Made by a program: the position numbers and the translations under genes. DNA of 64,000 bases. Source: Dichetophora obliterata. Lineage: Eukaryota; Arthropoda; Insecta; Diptera; Sciomyzidae. The notes under the pieces were generated by a model. It did not search any database, was not told the DNA's origin, and was given only the letters and a program-made list of their open reading frames with translations. Where the stretch lies: positions 222,630,399 to 222,694,398 of the forward strand of contig OY986435.1 of NCBI GenBank assembly GCA_963920525.1. The letters are read 5' to 3'. This document shows positions 12,392 through 23,339 of this stretch, one piece after another. Numbering within the stretch: position 1 is the first letter of the stretch; each line of letters opens with the position of its first letter.

Positions 12392-13339
12392 ATGGAAAAA
12401 AAACGTGAGCGTTCAGCAAATTTCAGCGTTGCAGAAGAGGAGTTACTTATTAAATATGTTTTACTCCGGAAGGCAGTCTTGGAGTGCAAAAAGACTGATG
12501 CTTGCACTGTTAATGAAAAAAAAAAAAGAGCTTGGGAAGATGTTGCAGTGGATTTCAATTCACGTTGCCCAAATATGGTGGTAAGTTCTACAGAAAATTT
12601 GATGTTGACTTTTGTAACCTTTATTTTTCTTAAGGCACGGTCAGCAAAAGTTCTGTGTGAAAAATATGGCAACTCAAAAGCTAAGTTGCTCAAAAAATTT
12701 GCTGCGGAAAAAGCAGGTCGTAAAGCCACTGGTGGAGGCAAAAGCATGCCCGAATGGCAGCCCAGCAGTGACGCAATGCTAGAACTAGCGCAAACAATCG
12801 AAATGTCCATAAGTGGTACTACTCCAAACTGTGACAATGATGACGACAACGGTGGCTCTTCTGAAATCCAAAATTCGTTCGCAGATTTAGTTGGGAATGT
12901 GATTTTGTCGGATAACGATGCGGATGTTGAAGAAGCAACGCCAGTCGTAGAGCCGGAAGTTGAAGAACCACCGCCAGTAAACCCTTTAACACAAGCCAGT
13001 GCAAAGAAGAGTGCAGCACCAAATTGGTCTGAGTACTCACCACGTATGCTAAAAAAGCCCGTGAGCACAGCGTTGAAGCGCTCGGCTTCGCGTTCGATTA
13101 TGGCCAAAAACGAATCAAACGAGGATCTTAAAATAAAGATGATAAGAAGGGAAATGGAGATGAGAGAAGAAGAACATGTTGAACATGTCCTTCAAAAAAA
13201 GGCTGAGCATAACGCTAAGATGGAAGTGCTTGCGGCACAGTTGGTGGAATTGCGCAAAAAGTCAGAGCTGCGCAAAAAAAGATTTTTAATGCTAAAAAAA
13301 AGAAATAACATTTCTGATTCTGAATCAGAGTCAGAATAA
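12392..13339 (+). CDS. Harbinger SANT/Myb-like DNA-binding protein
   Basis: The frame gives 315 residues unspliced. Residues 8-58 (NFSVAEEELLIKYVLL ... AWEDVAVDFNSR) fit the SANT/Myb-like domain that partners Harbinger transposases and helps them bind the element ends and enter the nucleus. A likely intron at 12581-12634 (gtaagt ... cttaag) is exactly 54 nt and stop-free, so both spliced (297 aa) and unspliced forms stay in frame. Splicing joins the domain to RSAKVLCEKYGNSK, typical of this family. An acidic middle, a charged helical region near residues 245-300 and a serine/glutamate tail follow. The gene converges on the transposase, with only about 55 bp between the stops. No disabling lesion is seen. 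Confidence 0.82.
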   Translation: MEKKRERSANFSVAEEELLIKYVLLRKAVLECKKTDACTVNEKKKRAWEDVAVDFNSRCPNMVVSSTENLMLTFVTFIFLKARSAKVLCEKYGNSKAKLLKKFAAEKAGRKATGGGKSMPEWQPSSDAMLELAQTIEMSISGTTPNCDNDDDNGGSSEIQNSFADLVGNVILSDNDADVEEATPVVEPEVEEPPPVNPLTQASAKKSAAPNWSEYSPRMLKKPVSTALKRSASRSIMAKNESNEDLKIKMIRREMEMREEEHVEHVLQKKAEHNAKMEVLAAQLVELRKKSELRKKRFLMLKKRNNISDSESESE

Positions 13340-13394
13340 AATACAGTTTATTATTTTATAAAAAAATTTTGTTTTATTTTCTTTCAAAATGAAG

Positions 13395-14514
13395 CTAGGA
13401 ATAATTAGCAAGTGTCTGGAAGTATCCAAGAATTAAATTATCACGGGCATTATTTGTTACATTCCGCTCAGTTGTGTTTACATGTGGCACTTCAGCCATT
13501 GATAATATGCCATCAAAATTGTCAATGTTTGTGGGCGGTGTTGGTTTTTTTGCGTCAATTGCTATATTATGCAAGATTGCACATGCCACTATTATGAGTT
13601 TTGTAGTTTCCAATTTTACTCTTAAGCCAAGAGCTAACACTGGAAAACGACGCTTGATTACCCCAAACGTGCGCTCGATTACATTGCGTGTTCGAATATG
13701 ACTTTCGTTGTAAAGTTGATGTACATTAGATTCGCACTGATGTAAGGGAGTAGCCAAATAATGCGTATTACGACATCCTGTGTCTCCAACTATAATGAAA
13801 TAGCCAAAGTCACCACGTTCCAACTGCATTTTTAAATTGGAATTATTGAAAATGGTTTGGTCATGTGATGCTCCAGCGCAACGTGCAACGTTGTTCGTAA
13901 CTTTCATATTAGCTGAACAAACTGCTTGCACATTTAACGAAAACCACCCCTTTCGGTTTCGGAAGTACTCAGCATTTTCACCACCGGGAGACTCAATTTG
14001 AACATGTGTACAATCAATTGCACCGATTGATCGTGGAAAGCGGGCAAACGAATAAAATTGTTCGCTGGCAGAAGTTAGATCAGTTTCTGTTCTTGGCATT
14101 TGAATATAAGTTTATTTGAATATAAGTTGAATATAAGAATATAAGTAAGAATATAAGCAGAGCAATCAGCAACTGAACGATGGGACGTATATATCGAGAT
14201 CTAGAGAAACAAGGATTAAACTTAAGAAATGAAGTTCAATACAGACATAATCCTTAAATCGAAGTTTACCTTTTTTGGATATGGACAAGAGATGGTTTAA
14301 TCTTTTGCAGCAGTTGAACAACCGATTCTTTCGACAAACGAAAACGATAGATGAAGTCTTTGTTATCCCATTTGTTCAAATTAATGCGCTCATGCATTTT
14401 GTATTGTCTTTGCTCAACTAATAACATCCTATCATCTTCGTCCGGATCAAACAAAATAAGTATATCATTGAAAGTATCGCGACGTTGATTTAACTCGAGT
14501 AAGAAAATTAACAA
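13395..14514 (-). pseudogene. Harbinger DDE transposase, internally deleted
   Basis: The first coding block (14514-14266) holds the N-terminal RFRLSKESVVQLL region and ends at a plausible donor (IQKR then gtaaac). The second block (14099-13395) holds the catalytic core: D in GAIDCTHV, D in VGDTGC and E in IERTFGVIKRRF, so the triad is present. The usual 90-100 residues between these blocks, which include the helix-turn-helix DNA-binding part, are missing. In their place (14100-14265) is AT-rich DNA with repeated gaatataag. In-frame stops precede the second block. The copy is therefore probably defective unless an unseen exon exists. Confidence 0.82.
14100..14265. repeat. GAATATAAG short repeats within the transposase
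   Basis: Between 14102 and 14160 the motif gaatataag occurs five times with irregular spacers. It fills the gap where the transposase helix-turn-helix coding region should be, consistent with a deletion followed by short-repeat filler. Confidence 0.7.
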
Positions 14515-14795
14515 TTTAAATAAAAATCAAAATGAAATGACGTTTTGATTTGGACAGAAAAAATTAATTCCTCAGTTAAAAGTCGCTAATTGATTGATTT
14601 TCCCAAGTTAGCTGATTCCGTAATTTAATCTAACTGCCAGTTAGCTAACTGGAGAAACTTCAAAAAAATTGGCTAACTGAGAGTGAAAAAACACAATATC
14701 ATGAATTTCTCTTTTTAATCGCAGATTAAAATTTAACTGAGAGTGAATAAAACGGCCCTAAGAATATTTTATTAAGAATATTTTAATTTTCCAAG

Positions 14796-17185
14796 TTATT
14801 TGGGATAACTTCTTTTAAAAGTATTTTTTCTGAAGTCTGGAAACAAGTTTCTGTGTTCCTCAACACAGCGCAACAAAAACTGTTTTTGCTCTTCAGCTGC
14901 AGTAATAAGTCCGTGAAAATCTTGGACTAATTTGACTGCTCTTTCAGCAGCATAATTTACCACTCGTAAAAGACTTACTTTTGTTTTGGCTTCTAGAAAT
15001 GCAGCATTATTTATCCAAGACGCCACATTTGTGCGAAAAAAACTATCATCGATCTTTAATCTATCAAGAAATACTTTGCTCTTATTTGATACAAAACTAT
15101 CCAGTGTTTTAGCTGAAATAATGAAAGGTTATATTAAAAGTTGTTATATAAACATCTAATAAACATAAACATATAATTTAACACAAAGATAACATTTTTA
15201 AAAAAATAATTGTGACTCACCAAACAACGATTCTGACATTTCATCGCTCGTTGGAATACTGCCTCTTCACTTAAATACCATAAATGCTTACAAAACTTAC
15301 TTACAGCAGTATTCGAAATTGTTTCGTCTATTTCATTATAGCCTTTGACTGGGTTTCAAAAAACCCAAATCCTGATTAGGTGCTTTTACAGCTTTTGTAC
15401 ACTCGAGCCATGGCTTTACGTAAATTATCGCAAGAAATAAACTTTTATCATTTGCATCTATGTTGACCTGGGACTGGAGCAAACATATTTTTAATGAATA
15501 AATCGCTCTGGCCATCCATCGTGCTTGGTGTAAGGCTCCGGGGGGCTTGGTTTTTATTTTCTTTTCTGGATCGCCATTGAAAAACACAACGCGTAGTTCG
15601 ATTAATTTACGATAATCTTCCCTTATAAAAGTTTTTTTTAGTTCTGCTTTATAAAACCTTAAGATGGATCAAATTTGTTCATCAGGAATGTGCTTTCTAA
15701 CAAAATCGATGCAGGGTTCAATCTTATTTGAATCGATATTTTTCCAATTGTCTCTAATTGTTTTAAAAAATGGTATTTCTGGAGATCGAACATATTTTGA
15801 TTAATCTTGGCTTCAAATACATTTTTAAGCACTAGCTCATAAATATGATGACGACAAGCGAAAAGCGCCAGATCTCTGCCTAAACTTTGCTCCAAAAGAG
15901 CACAAGCACCATTAAAACGGCCAGTGTTCGTTGATGTTGTATCACAACGCATTATTTGCACCTTGTCAATGAGGTTCCAGTCATATAGGGCTGTTCTAAT
16001 AGCTTTTTCTTGGTGTTTACCAGATGAACTCTCCAATTTCGGTACTGCAAGAAGTTGTTCCTTGTCACTGTAAGAAATTGTAATTGGCAGCCGCTCCTCT
16101 TTTGAGCTTCTTACATCTAAGCCGGGTAAGAGTTTGCCATCCCAATGGACGGTTACGTCATCAGGTACGTTGTTCTTAAAGTCACTTTTTATAGTTTCTG
16201 CCCGGGATTTTTTCATTTGTGTACGAATTCGTTGAATTGAAGATGTATTTATTGAAAATTCATCGCATCTCAGATCCAGTGCCTCTAGAATAGCCTGAAT
16301 AATATACACGGAATCTCTCAAACTTAGCTGGCACCTGTCTTAAACTGCGACTACCTTGGATGTAATCAGATTTTTTTCTTCCTCTTTTTGAACTGTCACT
16401 CTGCAAACTTGCGCTTGTCTCTGGCAGGATTTCGTCGTCGTGGGAATATTGTGGATCTTCGGTATCAGAATTAATTATTTCATCCTCGTCTGAAACTTGT
16501 CTGTATTCAACATTTGATGTAGAAGTCGATGCAACTGCCGAAAATTCTTGTTGCCTTAATATTCTTGTTTCTTCGTGTAATAATCTTTCTCTGGATCTTT
16601 CTTCTTTGTCTGCCAACTGTTTGTCTATGCCAGCAGAGCAACCCGGTCTACCCGGCTCTCTCTGTTGCTTCAAAAAAGCTTTATCCTCTTCTATTTTTAT
16701 AATTTCAAGGGCATCAATATGAGCAATATCAAAAAAGTTATCAAGATCACTTTCAAAATCATTTTCACGGGTCCTATAAATATCGATACTTTTCTTACAA
16801 TTTTTTTGCAAATTTTTCCAAAGTGTATATTTATCTAAAAGCTTCTGAACGCAGTAGTTCGGAATTGCTTTCGTAGGAATTCTTGCTTTCTCCCAAAAAA
16901 TTACACATTCTCTAATTACTAGATTTGCCCTTGGTCTAACATCGAGCTTGACTTTGCGAATATTGTAAAAAAGCACAGCGAGAACTTGTCTATTAGATGG
17001 TAGTTTAACACCATTAATTTGATGACAAGGCATTCCGATGAGAAAAATTTTTGTTTTACACTTCGTAATTCGACGGGCATTTTTTTTAATTAAGGCACCG
17101 CACTTTATGAAACACACTATTGAAATGCAAATTACCATCGAAAACAAGACATTCATTTGGCAGTCGAGCAGAAAGGGGAATCACC
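14796..17185 (-). pseudogene. Decayed transposase-like gene with HWDGK motif
   Basis: Minus-strand blocks at 17156-16260, 16321-15659, 15587-15336, about 15300-15222 (donor gtgagt) and about 15114-14796 (acceptor tatttcag) form a multi-exon gene broken by frame changes, for example near 16310. The centre encodes VTVHWDGKLLPGLD, a CDTTSTNTG stretch and a CRHHIYELVLKNVFE stretch, and the acidic N-terminal third is rich in D/E/S. From memory, proteins with this HWDGK ... CRHH arrangement are repeated in aphid, hydra and other genomes and resemble transposases, but I cannot assign a superfamily. The Harbinger element abuts its 3' end and a MITE abuts its 5' end. Confidence 0.55.
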
Positions 17186-17199
17186 TTTTTAGATAGACA

Positions 17200-17414
17200 C
17201 ATGGCAGAATTAGAGAAGGTATATGCATTTTGGAGAGGGAGACTGCCGCAACTGTCGAAACGAAGTTGACAGCTCATACAAAATCTGAAAACGATGAGAA
17301 TGCGATAAGAAAGCGAAAATAGGCAAGAATAGCAAAATGCTTGAGTTTGACAATTCTGGCTATGAGAAAGAGAGCGCAGTCTGAAATGCACATACCTTCT
17401 CTAATTCTGCCATG
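17200..17414. mobile_element. MITE, 215 bp, 8-bp duplication, CATGGCAG ends
   Basis: Terminal inverted repeats of about 31 bp begin CATGGCAGAATTAGAGAAGG. They are flanked by a perfect 8-bp duplication, gatagaca, at 17192-17199 and 17415-17422. The CATG start plus an 8-bp duplication is reminiscent of the P-element superfamily, though hAT also makes 8-bp duplications. It lies at the 5' end of the HWDGK-type gene. A related inverted-repeat phrase (cttgtctaattttgccatgg) occurs near 37068. Confidence 0.8.
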
Positions 17415-17429
17415 GATAGACATATATAA

Positions 17430-19436
17430 CATATATGAAAGCTCATTTTTGTGAAAGGAATGTAAACGCAAAGAGAATTTATACTATAGAGAAATTTGTA
17501 CGCTCTTTGAATAGATAACCATAAAAGCTAACACCAGATGGAGTGACTGCAAAGAGAGAGCAGCCAATGGAATGCTTATGGCACTCGTTGATGTAATAGA
17601 ACCCCTATTTCTATACGTTAACTTTTGCCGACATTCTCTTTTGGAAATAGTCAGTCTGCTTCTAATCGTCTGTGGTCCCACTTGATGAGTTTATATCATG
17701 ATGAGTGTCAAATTCAAATCATCAGTTGGAGACTAAATTTATTAATATTAAATCAGCGTCATGATATAATAATCAAAGCTCTCGTAACAATATTATGTTA
17801 TGATATGAAACCAAAGAAGTAAAATATAAGGAAGTGGTGTAATAGCAGAAAAGTGTGGTATTTTCTATATTGGTGTTGGTTCACACAAATACAGAAACAA
17901 TCACAAAGGGCCGTATTCGGTTGTATCGTAAAAGAAGGCCCAAATTGTTAAAGTTTGTTCTTTTGCATTAAAATTTTAGAAACATTTCAAGAATAGCAAC
18001 AACTCTAATTATTTAAAAAATTTATGATCGCTCGCAATTGGCTTAGAAGTTATAGGCATCCAACGTTGGAAAAAGTGGATTAAAAATTTAGCTGATTTTT
18101 TAAGTTTTTCAACAAAACTAAATTTTATGGGTATCAAAAGAGAGATAATACAAGTATCTATTCAACAAGATATCAAACATAAAAATACATGCATTTAAGA
18201 TACAACCCTTTTTTTACTTAAAATTGCGAGGTTTTTCCAAATTTAATAAAAAAAAAAATAAATGTATCAAAAGGAGGCCTTCGGATGCTGCTTAGGGTTT
18301 ACAAACCTCAGGAAGTACCACACAGGCTTGTCTGTCTACAAAAGTTCTGAATGAAGTTATCTTTTTAATAATTCTCTTTTTAATGTATCGCTTTCGTAAA
18401 AGAGAAACCACTAGTATTTCAGACAAATTCTAATTATAAAAAAATTATATCTTAATGAATTCTTATGGAATTCTAAATTTGACACCTCGTTGAATAGATC
18501 CGCACATTACCTTTGTTTTAATACCCATAAAGCTTAGTTTTGTTGAAAAACTAGAAAAACTGCAAGATTTTTAGGTAATTTTTATATATATGAAGGCCTA
18601 TAAATTCTAAACTTCAACTTTAATTACAAATTAAATTAGGTTAATTTTTTAAAATCCTTATTTTTTGGGTGTTTCTGCCTAGTTGTTGTGTAAAAATCAG
18701 AAAAATTTAACAAACAGGTACTAAATCTGATTCACTATGCTGAAAACAAGAGCGCCCCAAACATGTATTCAACTGCGAAAAATGACTGCGCCACTGAAGC
18801 AGTGTTTGTGTTTTGACAGATGTGGTTTGATCAAACTGGCGGAAAATAAACGGGGCTTAATTGCATTTTTAAACCATTTTTAATAATATATATATACATT
18901 TCTAACACAAATAAGTTAAAAAAAATATCGTTAGAAACTAAATAAAGCATTTTTGTTAAAAGAATTTAAACCGTATGGACATATTTACCTGTGGAACGAA
19001 TGTGCATTGTTTTTAAGTTTTCGGGAACTACTACAATTCTTAACCGCACAACTCATATTGCATTTGTTTTAGTGGTTTTTTTTCTTTAATTTTGTTGCTT
19101 TTTAAGCAGTGAAAAATGCTTAAAATTAAATTATTTTCAACTATTTTGCTGAGGAGTCTTCCAATCAGATGCCAGGGTTCTCAAAAATGTCAAAAAACAC
19201 ACTCTTTCTCGCTTGCACAATTTACGAATGGTGCGACAGTTCACGTACAGTGTATGTGTAAGCAACACCATTTCCTTATATTTTACTTCTTTGTATGAAA
19301 CTTATACCAATATCGACCAAAAATTGCACATACTTATAACACTGAACTAAATCGCAAGTCACCACGGGTTTCCATTCTTATATCAAAGTAAAATTTTTTC
19401 TGTTGGCTTCTAAGGTTATTTCGAAAATTTTTAGCG
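17430..19436. other. No gene; imperfect inverted repeat at 18040-18640
   Basis: No supported reading frame. The region 18060-18190 pairs imperfectly with 18480-18620 in inverse orientation: both contain tttttcaacaaaactaa, atgggtat and tctattcaac phrases. This is probably an old fold-back or inverted-repeat element without clear ends. Confidence 0.45.
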
Positions 19437-19707
19437 GGTATGCGCAAAAAAAAATGGCGTTCAAAAATAAGGGACACCCTAATGGCCACCCTTTCCCAAC
19501 TTTCATAACTTGCATATGGCTCAATATTTTAATATACTTTTTTGGGACGAAATGCAGAAAAATGCTTGCCAAAGCACAGTTTTGAACATTATAAAAACCA
19601 CCTTTTCGTGGCTTAATGGGATGAAATGTAAAAAAAAAATTCATTCTCCAACCAAGTTTTTACAAGATTTTGTGTGATAACTCGAAAACTATGAAGAATA
19701 ACTCCTT
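19437..19707. repeat. Dispersed repeat fragment (GGGTATGCG family)
   Basis: This shares gggtatgcg and a caccctaatggccaccc phrase with the inverse of 10405-10490. Two copies show a dispersed family; the class is unknown. Confidence 0.4.
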
Positions 19708-19948
19708 GGGCCTAACTCTGTAATGCGATTCGAAAAGCAAGTGTGACTCGAAAACAAAATCACACCATGTATTTACATGGTTTTTTAACAAATTTTGGAT
19801 TAGTTCGAATTCAATGCAGACAAAAACAGCATTTAAAGCAGAGGTATAAGTTACTGCCATTAAGTAATCTTAATTCATGTATTTACATGGTGTGATTTTG
19901 TTATCGAATCGCATTTGCTTTTCGCATCGCATTACAGAGTAAGGGCCC
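19708..19948. mobile_element. MITE, 241 bp, long inverted repeats
   Basis: The left end begins GGGCCTAACTCTGTAATGCG. The right end, inverted, begins GGGCCCTTACTCTGTAATGC. The arms extend about 70 bp to a shared catgtatttacatgg palindrome. No clean target duplication was found, so the superfamily is open; GGGCC ends are common in PIF/Harbinger-type MITEs. Confidence 0.65.
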
Positions 19949-19976
19949 TTACTTTCTTCGGCAAAAATGTAGTTAA

Positions 19977-21028
19977 GGGAGGGTTCTCCTGGATTTTTTT
20001 GGATTTGGCCGAAAAACAAGCAAAATTTGAGAATGGTTTGTGGGAAAATGAAAAGACATACGAACTTATGCTTTTGAACTTTGATTCGTGGTTTATTGAC
20101 GAGTAAAAAAAAAAAAAGATATTTGAAAAATTCAAAATGGCGGCTTGAAAATGGCGGATCTCGTCGACCTCTGCGCGCAAAACATCGACCTCCCGCGGAC
20201 AGTGTGGGGCCTCAGGTAGTGAACTGAAATGAGAAATGTATAAAATTTATTAAAATTGATAACATTTCATATGCCTGGAACCTAACTTCAATTAAGTTTG
20301 GTAAAAAAAACCAATATTATGGACTTTTAAAAAAAAAATTGAAATTTTTTGCTTTTTTTTTTACTTAGATCTCGTTTAAAAATTATAAATAAACAATTTT
20401 TTATGCCAATGTTAGGTTCCAGGCGTACAAAAAAGTATATACTTTCAAACATTCTTTGAATGAAGGAAATCGGATCAATAGAACAAGCCCTGTGCTGTCC
20501 GTTAGATTAGAAAACATGGTTCCGAGAAAAACGCGTTTAAAGTTTTTAGAAAGTTTGCGTTGACATAACTTTCTTGTTTGATAAGTTATCACGACCATTA
20601 TCAGTTCTTATAGGTTTTTGGGGTCGCTGATTACGAATTTGAGGTCAAATTTACAAAATTCAAAATGGCGGATCCAATATGGCGGATGAAAAAAATTTTG
20701 CATCTGCCAATTTCCAGTATAATGTCTATTGAAAGGTTTTTGTAGTCGCCGAATGTGAATTTATCATTACTTTTTTCGTAAAAAGGTATACAACAGCTAA
20801 CAATTGGAACAAAATAACTTTTTCTTGCAATTTCAAAAGAAAATTTCGGTGAATCGGTCCCCGAGCGTCCCGCGCGCGCGTGACATGGGTACGTTTGACA
20901 CGCTCTAGCTCGAGAAATACGCGTCGTATTGAAATATCCCTTGGCACAAACATTCTACATATATGTAACTTTCATTTTATGTAAAAAAAAAAATCGATTT
21001 TTTCAAAAAAATCCAGGAGAACCTTCCC
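19977..21028. mobile_element. TTAA-flanked non-autonomous DNA element, 1052 bp
   Basis: TTAA occurs at 19973-19976 and 21029-21032. Inside it are inverted ends beginning GGGAGGGTTCTCCTGGATTT and GGGAAGGTTCTCCTGGATTT. TTAA targets point to piggyBac or Kolobok. The interior contains the phrases aaaatggcgg, ggatccaatatggcgga and ggggtcgctgatta, which also characterise the tandem units at 57480-58200. No transposase is present. Confidence 0.7.
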
Positions 21029-21205
21029 TTAATGTAATGCCTTGATTTATTTCAAATATTTTAAAGCATATTTAAAATTTTATTTATAACACAAAATTTT
21101 TTTCTTCTTTGACAAAGAAAAATACGTCTTAATTCACTTTTGAACATTTTTTAACTAAAGCTTAAGTATAGGAAAAATTTTTATTTTATTTATACAATTT
21201 TTTAA

Positions 21206-21747
21206 CAGTGCGGTTCGGATTCATAATATGAGTCCTCAAAAACATCTAAAGCATATAATGGCTCTTTCCATTCCGTTTCATTTTGATTTTCGAAGTTGAT
21301 GTTGCTTTTATAAGTTTGGTTTGTTTTAAAGACCCAACAAATTTCACCAGACATTGAATTAATTTTTTTCCTTAAAACCTACTTACTAAATCATGGGCGT
21401 TATGATTTGGTGAAACCTTTCACCGTGTTGAAAAGACTCAGTGGCCAATTGTTTTTCAAAAAAATTAAGATGAAGATGCAAAAAGTAGGTTTTAAGGGAC
21501 ATGGTGATTCCTATTTTGTGAAATGATAACCATGAAAGCAGTGCTATACCAAAAATCTGGTAATGACATTTTCAATTAAGTTCCAGGTAATTCTTTCTTC
21601 AGAGGAAAGCACGTCTTTAAATTCTTCACTTGCAATTAGCTTTCTGATATCGGAGCCATTAAGAATGCTTTCAATTAAGAAGAACACAAAACTTATATGT
21701 ACCTGGTAACGCAAATACATTATTTTCGTATTAAAAATACCTTCCAT
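21206..21747 (-). pseudogene. Decayed protein relic of repeated arthropod type
   Basis: The minus strand encodes GIFNTKIMYLRYQVHISF, then SDIRKLIASEEFKDVLSSEE and NLIENVITRFL, then stops. Further down (about 21370-21206) it encodes a CWVFKTNQTYKSN and YALDVFEDSYYESEPHC tail. From memory, this combination resembles a family of uncharacterised, highly repeated arthropod proteins thought to come from a mobile element. Multiple stops between the blocks show it is dead. Confidence 0.45.
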
Positions 21748-22140
21748 CCATTTTTTTACTTATGGCATTATTTTGTAAAACGAACGCAGTCACTTGCGTT
21801 AGATTTTTTTATCTGGCAATATATTTTAAAGGAAAATTTCAGTGAGAGAGAGAGAGAAAGAGTTTGTTAGAATTCATATGTAAATGGAACTGCCAGACAA
21901 AAAAAAATCACAAGCGAGGTAAGCAGTGTGGCCACGAGCTTAAAAAAAGAAAGCTAAGCCGGCAAAAAAAAAGTCAAAACAAGCTAGATGACTTAAAAAA
22001 ACGAGCTAAAAACAACCAGATCTTTTTTATACAATTTTAAGGCTTATAGTTAATTTTAAACAACATTAACTTTTAATATAGGAACTAGACTGTACCAGAA
22101 AAATTTTTGACGCACTGCATATAATTCGAAGCATTTTCAT

Positions 22141-22232
22141 TAATTTATTAATTTATTTTTATGTATTTTTATTTATTTTAATATATTTTTATTTATTTTT
22201 ATTTATTTTTATTTATTTTAATTTATTTATGC
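22141..22232. repeat. TTTAT-rich low-complexity run
   Basis: Repeated atttatttttatttattttt units of no evident function. Confidence 0.9.
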
Positions 22233-22644
22233 CATATCTTCGACATTTACAGTCCAATCTTAAGGTATGGTATATCAATATTTTTGTCTTGGGAAGACTA
22301 TTTTTTTGCTCCGAAAGTCATTGACCCCAAGTAACCCGTTCTAGGACTTGTCCACCAAATCTAAGTTCTTACCATCCAAATGTACCACTAACGTCAGAAA
22401 AGTAAAGCTCGCAAAAAATAATTAACCTTTTCCTATGGAAGTATTTCGATAATTCCAGTAGAATTATATAAAATTATTTTCAAACCAATTTTTTTGCTCC
22501 AGAGGTCAAGTACCCCGTTCTAGTACTCACTCACCAGATCTAAATTTCTAAAACATGAATTAAAAAAAAGTAAATCAAATGAAAATTTTTAAAACCGTTG
22601 CCCAGCACTTTAAAGGCCCTGCTGTCCCTAGTCCTTTAAAATTT

Positions 22645-23130
22645 GCTTTATGAGGGCCGTTTGATAATTCCATGAAAAATGAAACAAGGAATAATTTTTA
22701 CGGCAAAAAAACGTTTGATTTCTCAATATAGTCTTTTAGTTTGATATATTTTATCCAACGTTCCTCCAATTTTTTGATTCCATCCGAATTATACGTTTTC
22801 GGAAGGTCCTCAAAAATAGGCCTCTGTTTTGGGTTGAGCTTCTCTCTGGTGGTGAATCTCTTTCCGCCGAGCCAATTCTTCAGGCTTGGAAACAGAAAAT
22901 AGTCGGAGGGGCAGAAAATATGGAAAGTATGCAGGATGAGGAAGCAATTCGTACTTGAATTCATGGAATTTTGGCACGAGAGCTGGCCTTGTGTGAACGC
23001 GCGCATTGTCTTGATGGAAGAGCCAAAATTCACAAGATCGTCTGCTGTAAATGGCTGCCAAACACAAACTTAGCGTCGCAGCGAGTTGAAATTTTGACAG
23101 TAGTCTACTAACAGATGGTAGTTGACATAA
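22645..23130 (-). pseudogene. Mariner transposase relic, C-terminal part
   Basis: The minus strand encodes, across two alternating frames, FHQDNARVHT (second catalytic aspartate block), YELLPHPAY and DYFLFPSLKNWLGGKRF (third block), then FEDLPKTYNSDGIKKLEERW and a C-terminal YIEK. This order is diagnostic for mariner DD34D transposases. Frame changes near 22825 and 22920 and loss of the N-terminal half make it non-functional. The phrase gggccgtttgataattcc at 22654 may be the remnant of an inverted terminal repeat. Confidence 0.82.
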
Positions 23131-23339
23131 TCAGTGTTGTATTTAAAGTTACTACGCGAGAAATTAAAAAATTCACTAACTTCTCAAATTGCCTTAGTAC
23201 TTTATTTAAATTCTACTATAGTATCGTTTCTTTACAGAAATGGCAGTAGACTCGTCTATTATAAGGCTGTAAAGACTTTTTCCAATATCGGAAATCAATT
23301 GCGTAGTAAAATTCGGCAACAGAATATTTTTATAAGTGT

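Larger units (their letters stand above)
12103..14758. mobile_element. PIF/Harbinger transposon, 2656 bp
   Basis: Terminal inverted repeats of 26 bp match perfectly from the second base; the left starts GGCCGTTTTATTCACTCTCA at 12104. They are flanked by a 3-bp TAA duplication at 12100-12102 and 14759-14761, the TWA target typical of PIF/Harbinger. The element carries the two convergent genes expected for the group: a SANT/Myb-like protein on + and a DDE transposase on minus. Copies of aactggcagtta and variants lie just inside both ends and are likely binding sites. The transposase is internally deleted, so this copy is probably not autonomous. Confidence 0.92.

Noticed and set aside
12364..13107. 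247-codon minus-strand frame opposite the SANT/Myb-like gene
   Set aside because: No domain. It is antisense to a recognisable coding region, so a mirror frame.
13412..13701. Plus-strand frames opposite the Harbinger transposase
   Set aside because: Antisense to the catalytic core; no domain.
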